From NCBI GenBank assembly GCA_022749755.1, contig CM040442.1:7166457-7230456 (forward strand): a DNA stretch of 64,000 nt, read 5' to 3'. Below, piece by piece: positions 1-10,540 of the stretch (position 1 is its first letter; each line of letters begins with the position of its first letter). This DNA comes from Azadirachta indica. Lineage: Eukaryota; Streptophyta; Magnoliopsida; Sapindales; Meliaceae. The position numbers were made by a program, and so were the translations under genes. The notes under the pieces were generated by a model. The model saw only the letters and a list, made by a program, of their open reading frames with translations, ran no database searches and had not been told where the DNA came from.

Positions 1-520
1 GAAAGCCTTCCGAATTTGATTTTTCTTACTTTAAAATGGAATAAATTCCATGGAAATATACCTCCTTAGTTATGTCATCTACTATACATTCAGATCTTGT
101 ATCTTTCTTCAAACAACATATCAGGAATCGTACTGAAGTGTTTCAATAATTTTACCACTATGACTCGAGAAATTCCTTCGAATTCCTCCACTAATATCTC
201 CACTTATTATTCCGTTGTTGGCAATGATAGAGCTTTTGTGAGACGTATCTGCTTTGACAATGCTGTTTTAAAATGAAAAAGAAGTTCATACGAGTACAAA
301 AGTGCCTGGGACTGGTAAAAAGCCTCGGACCTTTCTGGAGCAGTTCCTCATGAGCTTATGGATCTTGTACAGTTGATTGCCTTGAACTTCAAATTTGAAG
401 AAACAGTTCCAAGTAGTCAATTTTGTGGCAGGAATGTTTTGTCTCTCGAATAACACTCTCTCCTTATTTGACAGAGTGGAAAGTTTTGTAGATAATGTAG
501 TCTTCTCATGCCTCTTACAT
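1..520 (+). pseudogene. RLP-1: 3' remnant of a leucine-rich-repeat receptor-like protein gene
   Basis: This stretch matches the late LRR and island part of the intact RLP-4 gene from about 61905 onward. Examples are the opening gaaagccttcc, attccatggaaatatacct, cattcagatcttg and the later gcctcggacctttctgg. It ends with a counterpart of the RLP-4 3' flank (ggaaagttttgtagataatg, near 62975). Frameshifts and deletions have removed any usable reading frame, and the left part may continue beyond the window edge. It shares derived changes with the RLP-3 fragment at 58385-58625 (for example tttttcttact before the aaatgga motif), so those two are sisters rather than independent decays of RLP-4. Nothing suggests that it is expressed. 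Confidence 0.8.
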
Positions 521-889
521 ACACACACACAAACACACACAAAATTGTTCAGAAATCGTACCCAATAATTTTTTCAAAATATAAAAACTTATGAAATATA
601 GTGATTACAATATTTTAAATGATAGGAAAATAATATATATGTAAAAAAATACAATATAAAAAATACTATAATTTAACGAGATTAGCTAAAAAACTGTTAC
701 CAACGTCCTTGGATATTTTGATCACTTTACTAATTTCGAAATAGAGAAATTATAAAATTTAAGAAAGTATAATATACAAATATTTACAAATTAAATGGGA
801 CTAATTTATAATATTTCCATAAATAAAAATAAAACTGTAAGATGTAATAAGCTGAGGGACAGAAACAATAATTACCAAGAAAATTTAGA
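521..889. other. AT-rich spacer with a CA microsatellite at its left edge
   Basis: A short imperfect CA tract lies at about 519-541. The rest is AT-rich sequence in which I see no gene, RNA or transposon end. Confidence 0.6.
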
Positions 890-1494
890 GCAGGAACACG
901 ACTCTATTTTGGTTTCTTGCTCTGCTTTCATGGTTTCTAAGAATGAATCTAACAAGAAGGTTTAGCCCTTTTGTATAGCTGATTGAATCTTGATTAGTCA
1001 GTAAGAAAGTGATTACTTCGTGCCACCTAGGCAACAATTGTTGAATTTTCAGAAATCAGAAAAATTGAAGCTTCATCACATCTTCATCAACTTCACAAGT
1101 GTCCCCAGTATGCAATTAAACTGAAGCATAACATGCAATTTCTTGCTGGTTGTTGAACTCCATGAAAAAAATCTTGGGCTAGTCCTTTCATGTCAGTATA
1201 GTGAATTAAGAGGTTGGTCAATGAGAATAGGTAAGAGGAAGAAGAAGAGAAAGTAGTTTGAAGCTAAAATGATGTTGACATTAATTAATATTTAAATTTA
1301 AAATAATGTTTAATTGCTACAGAAACGTGAAAGAAGAGAAATTAAGAACAAAGGACCTTCCAACAATTGCTCTGACAATATCATGGATCTGTATTCTTGT
1401 ACGTGCTTCCATTATTAATATTATTCTTTCCATCCAATCATCTATTCTTATATACATGGTTAAGCTTTATAATGAGATCCATTTTATTTGGATT
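890..1494 (+). repeat. RLP 5' flank joined to RLP 3' flank (scar of a deleted RLP gene)
   Basis: Positions 890-1410 match the upstream flank of RLP-2 (about 23825-24345) and RLP-4 (about 59095-59600), including aagaatgaatctaacaagaa and gattgaatcttgatt. Immediately after, 1421-1494 matches the downstream flank of RLP-4 (about 63050-63115: tatacatggttaagctttat). The whole receptor coding region is therefore missing between them. A 77-codon open frame from 1306 lies across this block. Its start is shared with the other two flanks, but it overlaps the scar and is not a convincing gene. Confidence 0.75.
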
Positions 1495-2702
1495 CCTAGA
1501 CAAGTAAATAACGAAGGAATTTACTCACACAGCATCTAAAACTTTCTGAATTTTATTTGTATTGTCATCAGTCTCCTTTTCAGGAGTGTTAGCTGAAGTA
1601 TTTATCTCCTTATCAAGCTTGCTGCAGATAGGTAATTTGATACAGTCCTGAGATCATTGACAGTAGCATCTGCCTGATTGACAGAATGTTTCAGTGCTTT
1701 TGTTGTATTATTTTGGAACTTTTCATGTCCAGTACAGAACAATGCATCCAACAATGAGAAAAGATTAAATAAATCAAGAATGCAAGTAGGAATTTATCCA
1801 AATATCAATTCAACTAGTAAAGCAAGCCCACAGAATAAAAAGGTGAGGGAGGATTTATTGCTGTAATTATTCAGAGTACGCAAAAGATAACCAAAAGTAC
1901 ATAAGCTGTTAGACAATAGCCTAAATCATACCGCGGACAGCAGCAATGATATAGCAAACTGACCAGCAACCATAGGCCAAACCCCAGAAATCATATAGCA
2001 GCAGCGAGAAAGAGAGGAGAAGCACTGAACCCAACTGACTGCATCAGAAAACCAATTCAAAAGTGAGAATTGAAGAGTATATTTTATCGAAGCAAAAGCA
2101 GAACTTATCAGAATCAAACAAGAAAATGTTGAAAAATCTATGTGACGTGAACAATGAAAGTCTAAAATTTCCAAGACTTCGAAAGCTTTCGTAGGAAAAT
2201 AACATTAAATTTCTACTTAAACCAGATGAGAGGCTCAATTCATAGTCCCTAGAAAAGAATTTGTCACAGAGAAATAATGGTTTTCGCTGATATTCCATCC
2301 TCCTTTGTAATATTTAAAATCATCAAGAGGGTCTCTTCTGGGGGTTCTCTCTGCAGCCAATATCAGTGAAGAATTCTTCTCAACAAGTTTAACAATGCTT
2401 TCTTCAAGAAAAGACCTTCTCCTCATCCATGGAACGACATAGTACTCCTGACTTTCATCGATAGTTCCTATACAGGATTAAACATCGTTTCATCACAAAT
2501 TCAATTTCAGACAATGAAAATAACAAGATGGTGAAATATTGATTTATTTGCATCGTGCAAATATATATGCCCTGAAGTTGCAAAGATGGTGATGATTTGC
2601 CAAAGGGAGTAGCTCCATCGGACATATGGAAGGAAGGATGACGTTGGAGAAATCAACTGACAGAAGCATAAGCAGTAATGGTTTTGGTTTGCAAGAGATC
2701 AT
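1495..2702 (-). pseudogene. TTL-1: truncated plant tweety-like membrane protein gene
   Basis: Read on the minus strand, the first exon starts at 2702 (MISCKPKPLLL, signal-peptide-like) but shifts frame within a few tens of codons. The second exon (about 2470-2275) encodes PWMRRRSFLEESIVKL and then AAERTPRRDPLDDFKYYKGG, followed by WNIS. That segment is the hallmark of the plant tweety-like transmembrane family (At2g12400, At2g25270). A remnant of the next exon (about 2040-1930) contains a degraded hydrophobic segment. The gene stops at 1495, where the sequence switches to RLP flank, so everything 3' of the coiled domain is missing. Exon 2 has an intact acceptor (TATAG before GAAC). Family assignment is from recalled motifs. 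The pseudogene call is from the frameshift and truncation. Confidence 0.6.
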
Positions 2703-3142
2703 AGTGTTCTTCGACTGGTTTCCTCGTTGATATGTGCATGTTTCTATGCATGCAATCTTTGATTTATAAATTGTGAGAACAGAGAGATGATGTCGCTTTT
2801 GTGCATTTGTTCGAATAGTGAATCTTCTAAGTGGCTAAGTTTAATTAGTTTAATTTTTGACGTAAAATTCATTAATCAGGTGATAAATATTTATTATTTG
2901 AAAATGATTTAGTGATAACGATTATCTCGTAATTTGAGTGGTAGCGAACAAAAATTAGAAGATGAGATGTTTGTCAAACAAAGGTAGCATTATTTTTATT
3001 TTGATTTTAAATATAATTTTTACAAAGTCTATGGTCAAAATAAGCACATATTATATAAAGATGCTGCTTCTTCTCAAGCTAATAATTAAAACTATATTTG
3101 TAATAGCTCATTTTTCTTCTTCGTTGATCCAATTAATCCACC
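2703..3142. promoter_or_regulatory. Divergent intergenic region between TTL-1 and DUF247-A
   Basis: About 440 bp separate the TTL-1 start (minus) and the DUF247-A start (plus). The same region is conserved between TTL-3 and DUF247-D (28305-28742), so both are copies of one duplicated promoter region. A good TATA box, tatataaag, lies at 3052-3060, about 83 bp before the DUF247-A ATG. In the other copy it reads tatataac (28651-28658), a weaker match. The transcription start itself is inferred. Confidence 0.55.
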
Positions 3143-4792
3143 ATGGCTTCTCATCCAAATCAAAACTTCAGTGAACGTCAATGGATCATCAATATCCGTC
3201 GAACTATTGAAGAAGAGAATGAAGATGATACTGAAATTCCTGTCTGCATATTCAACGTCCCCAAAACTCTGATGTCCATCGATCCCTATTGTTACACACC
3301 TCAAGAAGTTGCAATAGGCCCTTACCACTACTGGCGTCCTGAGCTCTATGAGATGCAGAGATATAAGCTTGCCGCTGCTAAAAGAGCTCAAAGACAGCTC
3401 CAAAATGATCATAGCTTCGAGTATGTTGTTGGTCAATTCAAAGAGCTTGAGCTACGTATTCGAGCTTCTTATCATAAGTACCTGAATTTCAGTAATGAGA
3501 CTTTAGCTTGGATGATGGCCATTGATGCTTCCTTCTTGCTCGAGTTGCTTCCGATTTATCCCTTGAAAGAAATTAAGTTATCTGCAACTTCTTTGTCAAG
3601 ATCAATGTCACATTTGGTTGATTATGCAGGGACCAAAGCTACTCACAATGCGATCCTTAGAGATATGGTGATGCTTGAGAACCAAATTCCCTTATTTGTG
3701 TTGAGAAAAATGCTTGAAATTCTATATTCATCGTTGGAATCAGCTGATGAAATGTTGCAGGCGATGTTAATTGCATTCTGCGAACACGTTTCGCCTTTTA
3801 AAATGATGAAGAACAAGCCAACAATACCCGTTTCAGAGTGTGCCCATTTGCTAGACTATCTATACGACACAATCGTGCCAAAAGCTGAACAAATACAACC
3901 TGAGATAACTGAGATTGAAGATCAAGGAGGAGCAACTCAAGAAAATCAAAAACAGCTCGACTCAACATACACAACAAGGTTGTTCATTTTCCTGTGGAAG
4001 CGGCTTTCAAAGCTTAAGAAAGGCCCGATTCATCTTATTAAAAAGCTGTTTCTATCAAAAGCCTTCAAAATCTTCTTTAAATTACCCTGGAGAATTGTCT
4101 CCAAGCTTCCAGGATTTTCAATCTTATCACAACCAGTTCAAACGCTAGTATTCCCAACAAACCAAGAAAAGAAAACAGATGAACAAAGCAATAGCGTCAA
4201 CAAGCCACCATCTATGGAGGAAATCGCAATTCCTTCTGTCACTGAGCTCTGCCAATCCAACGTTCAGTTTTCAGCCACTGTTGGTAACATCTCTACTATC
4301 AGGTACAACACCAAGACGGCAACATTATACCTTCCCAAGATCAGTTTAGACGTAAACTCAGAGGTGATATTGAGAAACTTAGTAGCTTATGAGGCATCAA
4401 TTGCATCAGGGCCACTGGTATTTACTCGTTACACTGAGCTGATGAATGGAATTATCGACACTGCAAAGGATGCGAAGTTGCTTAGGGAGAAAGGGATTAT
4501 TGTGAACAGACTGAAGAGCGATGCAGACGTTGCAAATTTGTGGAATGGGATGAGCAAATCAATTAGATTGACTAAAGTTCCACACGTAGATAAAGTGATT
4601 GAAGATGTTAACAAGCATTACAGCAACAGATGGAAGATTAGGTTCAGGAATTATATGAAGCATTATGTGTTCGGTTCTTGGCAAATTCTTACATTGCTAT
4701 CTACCATTTTGTTCCTTGGCCTGACGATATGGCAAGCTTTTTGTTCAGCCTATAATTGTCACAAGTTCAATATTGGCTCAGATTCTGCGTGA
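3143..4792 (+). CDS. DUF247-A: intact DUF247 (UPF0481) membrane-anchored protein, 549 aa
   Basis: This is a single-exon gene with a plant-type start context (ccaccatgg). The protein carries the DUF247 signature near its N terminus: IFNVPKTLMSIDP (about residues 38-50), then VAIGPYHYWRPELYEMQRYK (about 57-76). FLLELLPIY and DMVMLENQIPLFVL follow. The C-terminal part has ISLDVNSEVILRNLVAYE and a single predicted membrane segment (about residues 513-533) followed by a short tail with Cys residues. Length and architecture are normal for the At3g02645-like group. Function is unknown in dicots; related grass genes act at self-incompatibility loci. It lies divergently from TTL-1 and has a TATA box at 3052. 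No disruption is visible. It is the most complete member together with DUF247-D, from which it differs at roughly one residue in ten by eye. Confidence 0.92.
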   Translation: MASHPNQNFSERQWIINIRRTIEEENEDDTEIPVCIFNVPKTLMSIDPYCYTPQEVAIGPYHYWRPELYEMQRYKLAAAKRAQRQLQNDHSFEYVVGQFKELELRIRASYHKYLNFSNETLAWMMAIDASFLLELLPIYPLKEIKLSATSLSRSMSHLVDYAGTKATHNAILRDMVMLENQIPLFVLRKMLEILYSSLESADEMLQAMLIAFCEHVSPFKMMKNKPTIPVSECAHLLDYLYDTIVPKAEQIQPEITEIEDQGGATQENQKQLDSTYTTRLFIFLWKRLSKLKKGPIHLIKKLFLSKAFKIFFKLPWRIVSKLPGFSILSQPVQTLVFPTNQEKKTDEQSNSVNKPPSMEEIAIPSVTELCQSNVQFSATVGNISTIRYNTKTATLYLPKISLDVNSEVILRNLVAYEASIASGPLVFTRYTELMNGIIDTAKDAKLLREKGIIVNRLKSDADVANLWNGMSKSIRLTKVPHVDKVIEDVNKHYSNRWKIRFRNYMKHYVFGSWQILTLLSTILFLGLTIWQAFCSAYNCHKFNIGSDSA

Positions 4793-5473
4793 TTTCTGAT
4801 CAGCCTATCTGATTACATTGTTGTATTTAATGTAGGATAATTAATCATCCAAATTTTCATTATGGATATGTGGCATGATTAAGCAAATGCCAATGTCTAT
4901 TTGGTGCTAACTTTTGAAGCATATTCGCATTTTGGTAATACTGAAATTCATAAAATAAAACAGAAGAAAACCAAGCTCACAAGTCTAATGCTCAAGCCAG
5001 ATAGGCGTGATTTGACAACTGGAAAAAAAAGTAGACAAAACAAAAAGTGCTTGCCCTCTCTTTTCAATGAATTTTGGCAGCATATTAGCTTAAGTGTAAA
5101 AAAAAGAAAAAAAAGGTAATCCCATATATAGCTTTTCCAAAAGCTTTTATTTACACTTTCTTTGTTTGGCCGTTATTTGATAAACCATCCTTAACTGCCC
5201 TGATAGTGAAATTTAATTGTTCCCTCAACCTTAGGCAATTACTGTGTCAATTTAAGAGCTAACACATGGCTCAATTATGCTACAACATGAATCATTCTGA
5301 ATTTCGAAGATGAGGACGCGAGTCCCTTTAACCTAATGTGGTAATAATACAGCGATTTTTTTACCGCTGGTAGCTCATGGGATGATATAAGTTCGTTTAG
5401 TCCTGAAATGGAGCAAGTCTAGATGAGCCCATTGGTTTAGCATGAGGTGAGTGCACTGAAAGCGAACCCACAG

Positions 5474-5645
5474 GTGCGGTGGCGAAGCTACGCTGGGGCC
5501 TGCCGGGGCCAAAAAATATGAAATTCTAGTTAAAAATTATCGATTTTACCCTTTGAAATTATATATTTATTTTTTTGGACTCTCAGATTTTAGAATGTTG
5601 CATTTTAGCCCCCCCTGAACATCAACACCAACTCCGCTACCGCAC
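5474..5645. mobile_element. Possible MITE with 14-bp imperfect inverted ends
   Basis: The left end gtgcggtggcgaag (5474-5487) and the reverse complement of the right end, gtgcggtagcggag (5632-5645), agree at 12 of 14 bases. The interior is about 172 bp and GC-rich near the left end, unlike the surrounding DNA. GTGGCGGAG-type ends are common in hAT-derived miniature elements. I do not see a clean target-site duplication, so this is tentative. Confidence 0.35.
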
Positions 5646-6860
5646 AGGGAGATTTCTTAGATGAGAAGAGGCCATGATTCTGGAATGAGAGATAAGCTCA
5701 ATAGTTTTGCAATGAAGTGAATTAAAAGCACATTAACAATAGATGACGCAAGGTGAAGTGAGCCTAAAGATAGATTGAACTGATTTTTCCATTTTAGTAT
5801 TACATTAAAAATCTACTGATGTATTACATGAGAAATCTTCTAACAGTTCAGATAGGAGTATCTATCTTTATGTTAAAGGAATATTAATGTAGAATATGCA
5901 CCAATTAATTAGAAAAATAAAGCTTTTACAACCACCGTTTGTCTAGTATCTAAATTTAATCCGTAATATGATAAACAACCATTTGTCTTGAAAATTCCTC
6001 GTCTCTTTATCTTCACTTCAGGTTAAGAGTTCAATTCTCCCTAAGGTATTTGTATAAAAAAAATAGTTATTATACAAAAGTAATTTAAATTATCCAAATA
6101 TGTAAAATTGAATTTTATATTTAAGTTTTACATACTGAATTTAATTTATCTTTTGAAAAAATTATTATGCATGTTTTTTGAACCATTTTCGTTTTATAAA
6201 AAGGTGTTTTACCACCTAGCATATACAAAAGGATAAGTAAATGTGGAAATGTTAAGGGAGAAAAATTATTGCAGAACATTATTTGATCATGACTAATTTA
6301 GGCACGTACGTGCATTGATCTCGTCTTATATACGTTAAACTACTCCTTTTATATGTGTTTCACATTAATTAAATTTATTTTTGTATTTTTTATCTTTTAT
6401 AAATTAATTTATTGCCAATTGTCAATCTTCAATAGCATCATGTATAAAATTTAAATAAATTTAAATTAATATACAATTTAGATAACCTAATATATTTATT
6501 TTCTTGGTTTGAATATAAGTATTAACTTTCTTTTTTCAAAAATGTAAAAATTAAATATTAGACAACCCTAGAATATATTAGTACTATTCTCAATAAAGAT
6601 CATGAACTGATATTTTTATTATTTTATAAACAATATTTACTTATGAAATTTCAACAAATCATACTTAATTTTATAGTAATACAATAAAAGTTATATGATT
6701 ATAATATACGAAAAGAAGTACGACCTACAAATGAGAAAAAAGTAGTAAATTTTTTTATGTACAAAGACTTAAATAGAATAATCAAATACCAATATTTTTT
6801 AGAATAATTAACGTAATTAACGTACGCTTATTTTCATATCTCATCAAGCATTTTAGCTTC

Positions 6861-6885
6861 ATATATATATATATATATATATATA
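6861..6885. repeat. AT dinucleotide microsatellite
   Basis: Uninterrupted AT repeat of about 12 units. Confidence 0.9.
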
Positions 6886-7854
6886 AGAAATCTTTATTCA
6901 CAAGCATTATTAGCGTTAATTTATTTAAGATTTAAATAGTAAGAAAAAAATTTAAGTAGTCGTTTATTTATCTATGTGTAAAATAAAATTAAGTCTAAAT
7001 AAGTACATGTTTTATCTGCTCATTTATGAAAATCTAAATAAGTCTAAATAGCCATACATTTATGAATATATAATGATAGTTCTTCTCAAGCCAACGAAAA
7101 GCCATATTCTTCTACCTTCTTCAAGTCATTATAAATTTTAACCCCCCCCCAAAAAAAAAAAGGAACTCTAAGTGTTCTTCTTGTAAAGGAAATAAAAGGA
7201 GAGTATTTTGTTGAATGCTTGGATCATTCCATTGAAGTAATCGAGAATATGCACAAAAAAGGAGAAATATTTACAAAGAATTGGCTGCCTAGAATTAAGG
7301 AACAAATATTTAATTTACAAAAATATTCAAAACAAATTCACTAATTAATATATGATAATTGTGTACCAAATTCATGGTGGCTAATTTTGACTTCCATGAT
7401 TTGTGGCGAGATGCATGTGATTGGGAGGGGTTTCCTTATTACTTCTTCCCACCATATGTTCTAGTACTCGTTTATTTTGACTTTTTAATATCAAAAATGT
7501 TTTTTCTATAATAAAAATCTTTTAAAAATTTTTTTATGTCATTTACTTGGCACTAGAATAAAATTTTTTAAGAATTAAAAAAGTTGTTTTCTTATATAGA
7601 AGAAGTTTAAAATTCGAATTTTTGGTAATAGAGTTTTTCGAATTTTTTTAAAAAATAAAATTATTTGAAATACTTTTACTTTATTTTAAAAATTTTACGA
7701 TTATTTTTTTTTTAAATAAAATATTAAAAATTTATTTATTAAAGTATTACTCAAAATTTTTCAAAATTTATTTGTGATGATCAAAAGATTAATAAATTTT
7801 TGTTAAAAATTATACTTATAAAAGCTCTGCATTCTATTTGAAAAGTTTTACTAA

Positions 7855-9446
7855 ATGGACCTCTAATCCAAATCCAAACTCCGATGAACATCAATGGATG
7901 ACCAATGTCCGCGAAACTCTTGAAGACGAGCTAGAGGATGATTCTGAAATTCCTGTTTGCATATTCAATGTACCCAAAGACTTTGATGTCTATTGATCCT
8001 CACTCCTACACTCCACGTCCACAAGTAGCAATTGGCCCTTATTATTACTGGCCTTCAGAGCTCTACGAGATGGAGAGACACAAGCTCGCTGCTGCCGAAA
8101 GAGCCCAGAGACGACTCCAAGGTTATCAAAGTTTCGAGTATTGTTGATCAGTTGAAAGAGCTTGGATGATGGCCATTGATGATTCGTTCTTGCTTGAAAT
8201 TCTTGAGGTCTACGCCATGAAAGAAGATAAATTATCTGCAAGTACTTGAACAAGATCAATATCACATTTGGTTGATTATGCAGGGACCAAAGCTACTCAT
8301 AATGTGATTCTCAAAGACATAGTGATGCTTGAGGATCAAATTCCTTTTTTTGTGTTGAAAAAGATGCTTGAAATTCAATACTCATTGTAGGAATCAGCTG
8401 ATGATATGTTGCAGGGGATGTTAATCGCATTCTGTGAAGGGATTTCGCTCTTTAAAATGACAAAGAACAAGCCAATAATATGTGTTTCAGAGTGTGCCCA
8501 TTTGCTAGACCTTTTATACAGCACAATCGCACCGAAAGCTGAACAGGTACAACCTGAGATAACTGAGACTGATGATCAAGGAGTAGCTATGCAAGAAAAC
8601 GAAATATACTCCGTTGACTCCAACTTATGCAAAAAATTTCTTCAGTGAGCTTTGAAAGCAGCTTTCAGATAATAAAACGGCCCGGTTCATTTGATCAAAG
8701 AGTTGCTTTCGTCAATTCTTTCAAAGTCTTCTTCAAATTACGCTGGAGAATGCTCTCCAGGCTTCCAGGATTTCCAATCTTAACCGATTCAAACGTGAGT
8801 ATTCCAAACAGAAAACCAAAAAAAGAAAACAGATGATGAAAGCAGTGGCATGAACAAACCACCATCAGTTGAGGAAATCACGATTCCTTCTATCACCGAA
8901 CTCTCCAAATCCCGAGTTCGTTTTTCAGCCACGGTGACATCTAGCTCTACTATCAGCTTCGACATAAAGACGGCAACATTATACCTTCCCAGGATCAGTT
9001 TAGACGTAAACTCAGAGGTGATACTGAGAAACTTAGTAGCTCATGAGGCATCAATCGCTTCAGGACCATTGGTATTTACTCCTTACACTGAGTTGATGAG
9101 CGGAATTATCGACACTGCAGAGGATGCGAAATTGCTTAGGAAAAAAGGGATCATTTCGAACAGATTGAAGAGCGATGCTGAAGCTGTAAATTTGTGGAAT
9201 GGGATGAGCAATTCAATCAGACTGACGAAGGTTCCACAGTTAGATAAAGTGATGGAAGATGTAAACAAGTATTACAGCAGCAGATGGAACATTAAGTTCA
9301 GGATTTATATGAGACAGTATGTGTTTGGTTCTTGGCAAGTTCTTACATTGCTAGCTACCATTTTGTTTTTAGTCTTGACGATATAGGAAGCTTTTTGCTC
9401 ATCCTATAATTGTCACAAGTTCAATGTCGGGTCAGACTATGAATGA
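7855..9446 (+). pseudogene. DUF247-B: disrupted DUF247 gene
   Basis: Homology to DUF247-A starts at an ATG at 7855 and runs to a TGA at 9444-9446. The fourth codon is already TAG. A frameshift splits the PK/TLMSIDP motif near 7978. About 61 bp are deleted near 8160, where the deletion joins two gcttg repeats. Further stops and shifts lie at 8146, 8248, 8388 and about 8650-8840. The C-terminal third (8850-9386) remains open and keeps ISLDVNSEVILRNLVAHE, but TGG for Trp has become TAG just after it. Its last codons (GSDYE) and downstream flank match DUF247-D rather than DUF247-A. It is clearly non-functional as a full-length gene. Confidence 0.9.
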
Positions 9447-10540
9447 TTGTTGATCAGGTGTATATCTGATTGTTCTTGTAATCTGATTCCACTGTTGCAT
9501 TCAATTAAAACTCAAAATTTCTTTCATTTTTATATCTTTTAGCTTGTTAGTATCTTTCACTCGATTTAACATGAAGTTTAAAATATATATGCTAATAATA
9601 ATTTAAAAGTTAAAAATTCCTTCACGACTAACTCTTAAATGTGATGAGTAAAATCTATCAGGGTACACATATCCTTCCCCGATACAATATTGTTACATTT
9701 GCACTTCGTAGTGATTAGGACAATTTTTGAGAAATTTTATTAATATAAGATAATAATTTTAAATTTTTTATTATGTCGATCTTATTTTAATACTCTTTAG
9801 TAAGAGTTTTAATTGATTATATGACGTAATTGTGTACTATCGGTTTGTTTATTTAATCAAATTATCAATTATGTTAATAATGTTGAGATGTATGAAAGAG
9901 ACGACATATTAAATTTATTAATATTGATGGTTTTGTGAAGTACAATTAATGCATGGTTCTTTTATAATTACTATTATTATTATTATCATTATTACTATTA
10001 TTACTACGCAAAATGTGATAAAAATGTTGGAAATACATAAAGTAGGTATCAGATATTATTAAATGAGAGATTTTTATGAATAATTTTTAAATTTCAAAAG
10101 TAGCAACAAAACAATACCTGTCTTTGTCACATTCTGTTTAATATATCCAATAATATTTGACAGTAGGGTAATCATTAACTCGTAATAATGAAGAAGAAAA
10201 AATGAACTAGAAAATTAAATTAAAATATATATAAAAATGAAAAAGAAAGAGTAAATTTTTTCGAACTTCAACTTTCTTACAGATTGTTTGATATTGATTG
10301 TGGAAATAAATATGTTGTTGCAGTTGGTTACAATCTTATCACCTTTAGATTGCCAAATTCCTAATTGGAACGTATAAATTATTAGCAAACACAATTATGA
10401 GAGTCAAATTAAACCAACAATTATATATAATACAGTCATTATATTAAAATAGATGAAATATATATATTTTGAATGTAAACGTGGAAAATCATAATATTAT
10501 ACATAGTTTACCTCTAATAATAATTAATTATAAAAAAATA
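9447..10540. repeat. Segmental duplicate of 30396-31760 (3' flank of DUF247-B/D)
   Basis: The downstream flank of DUF247-B matches that of DUF247-D. Shared strings include ctgattccactgttgcatt, taataatgaagaagaraaaa and acttcaactttcttacag. The other copy carries about 95 extra bases at 31220-31315 and about 155 at 31560-31715. A trinucleotide tract (TTA-type) lies at about 9966-10005. No gene is seen. Confidence 0.75.

Larger units (their letters stand above)
4793..7854. other. AT-rich spacer between DUF247-A and DUF247-B
   Basis: No coding region can be supported. The spacer holds a short GC-richer patch at 5300-5720 with a possible miniature inverted-repeat element, an AT dinucleotide tract (6861-6885) and a run of C followed by A at about 7141-7161. 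Short open frames here lack any recognisable motif. Confidence 0.6.
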
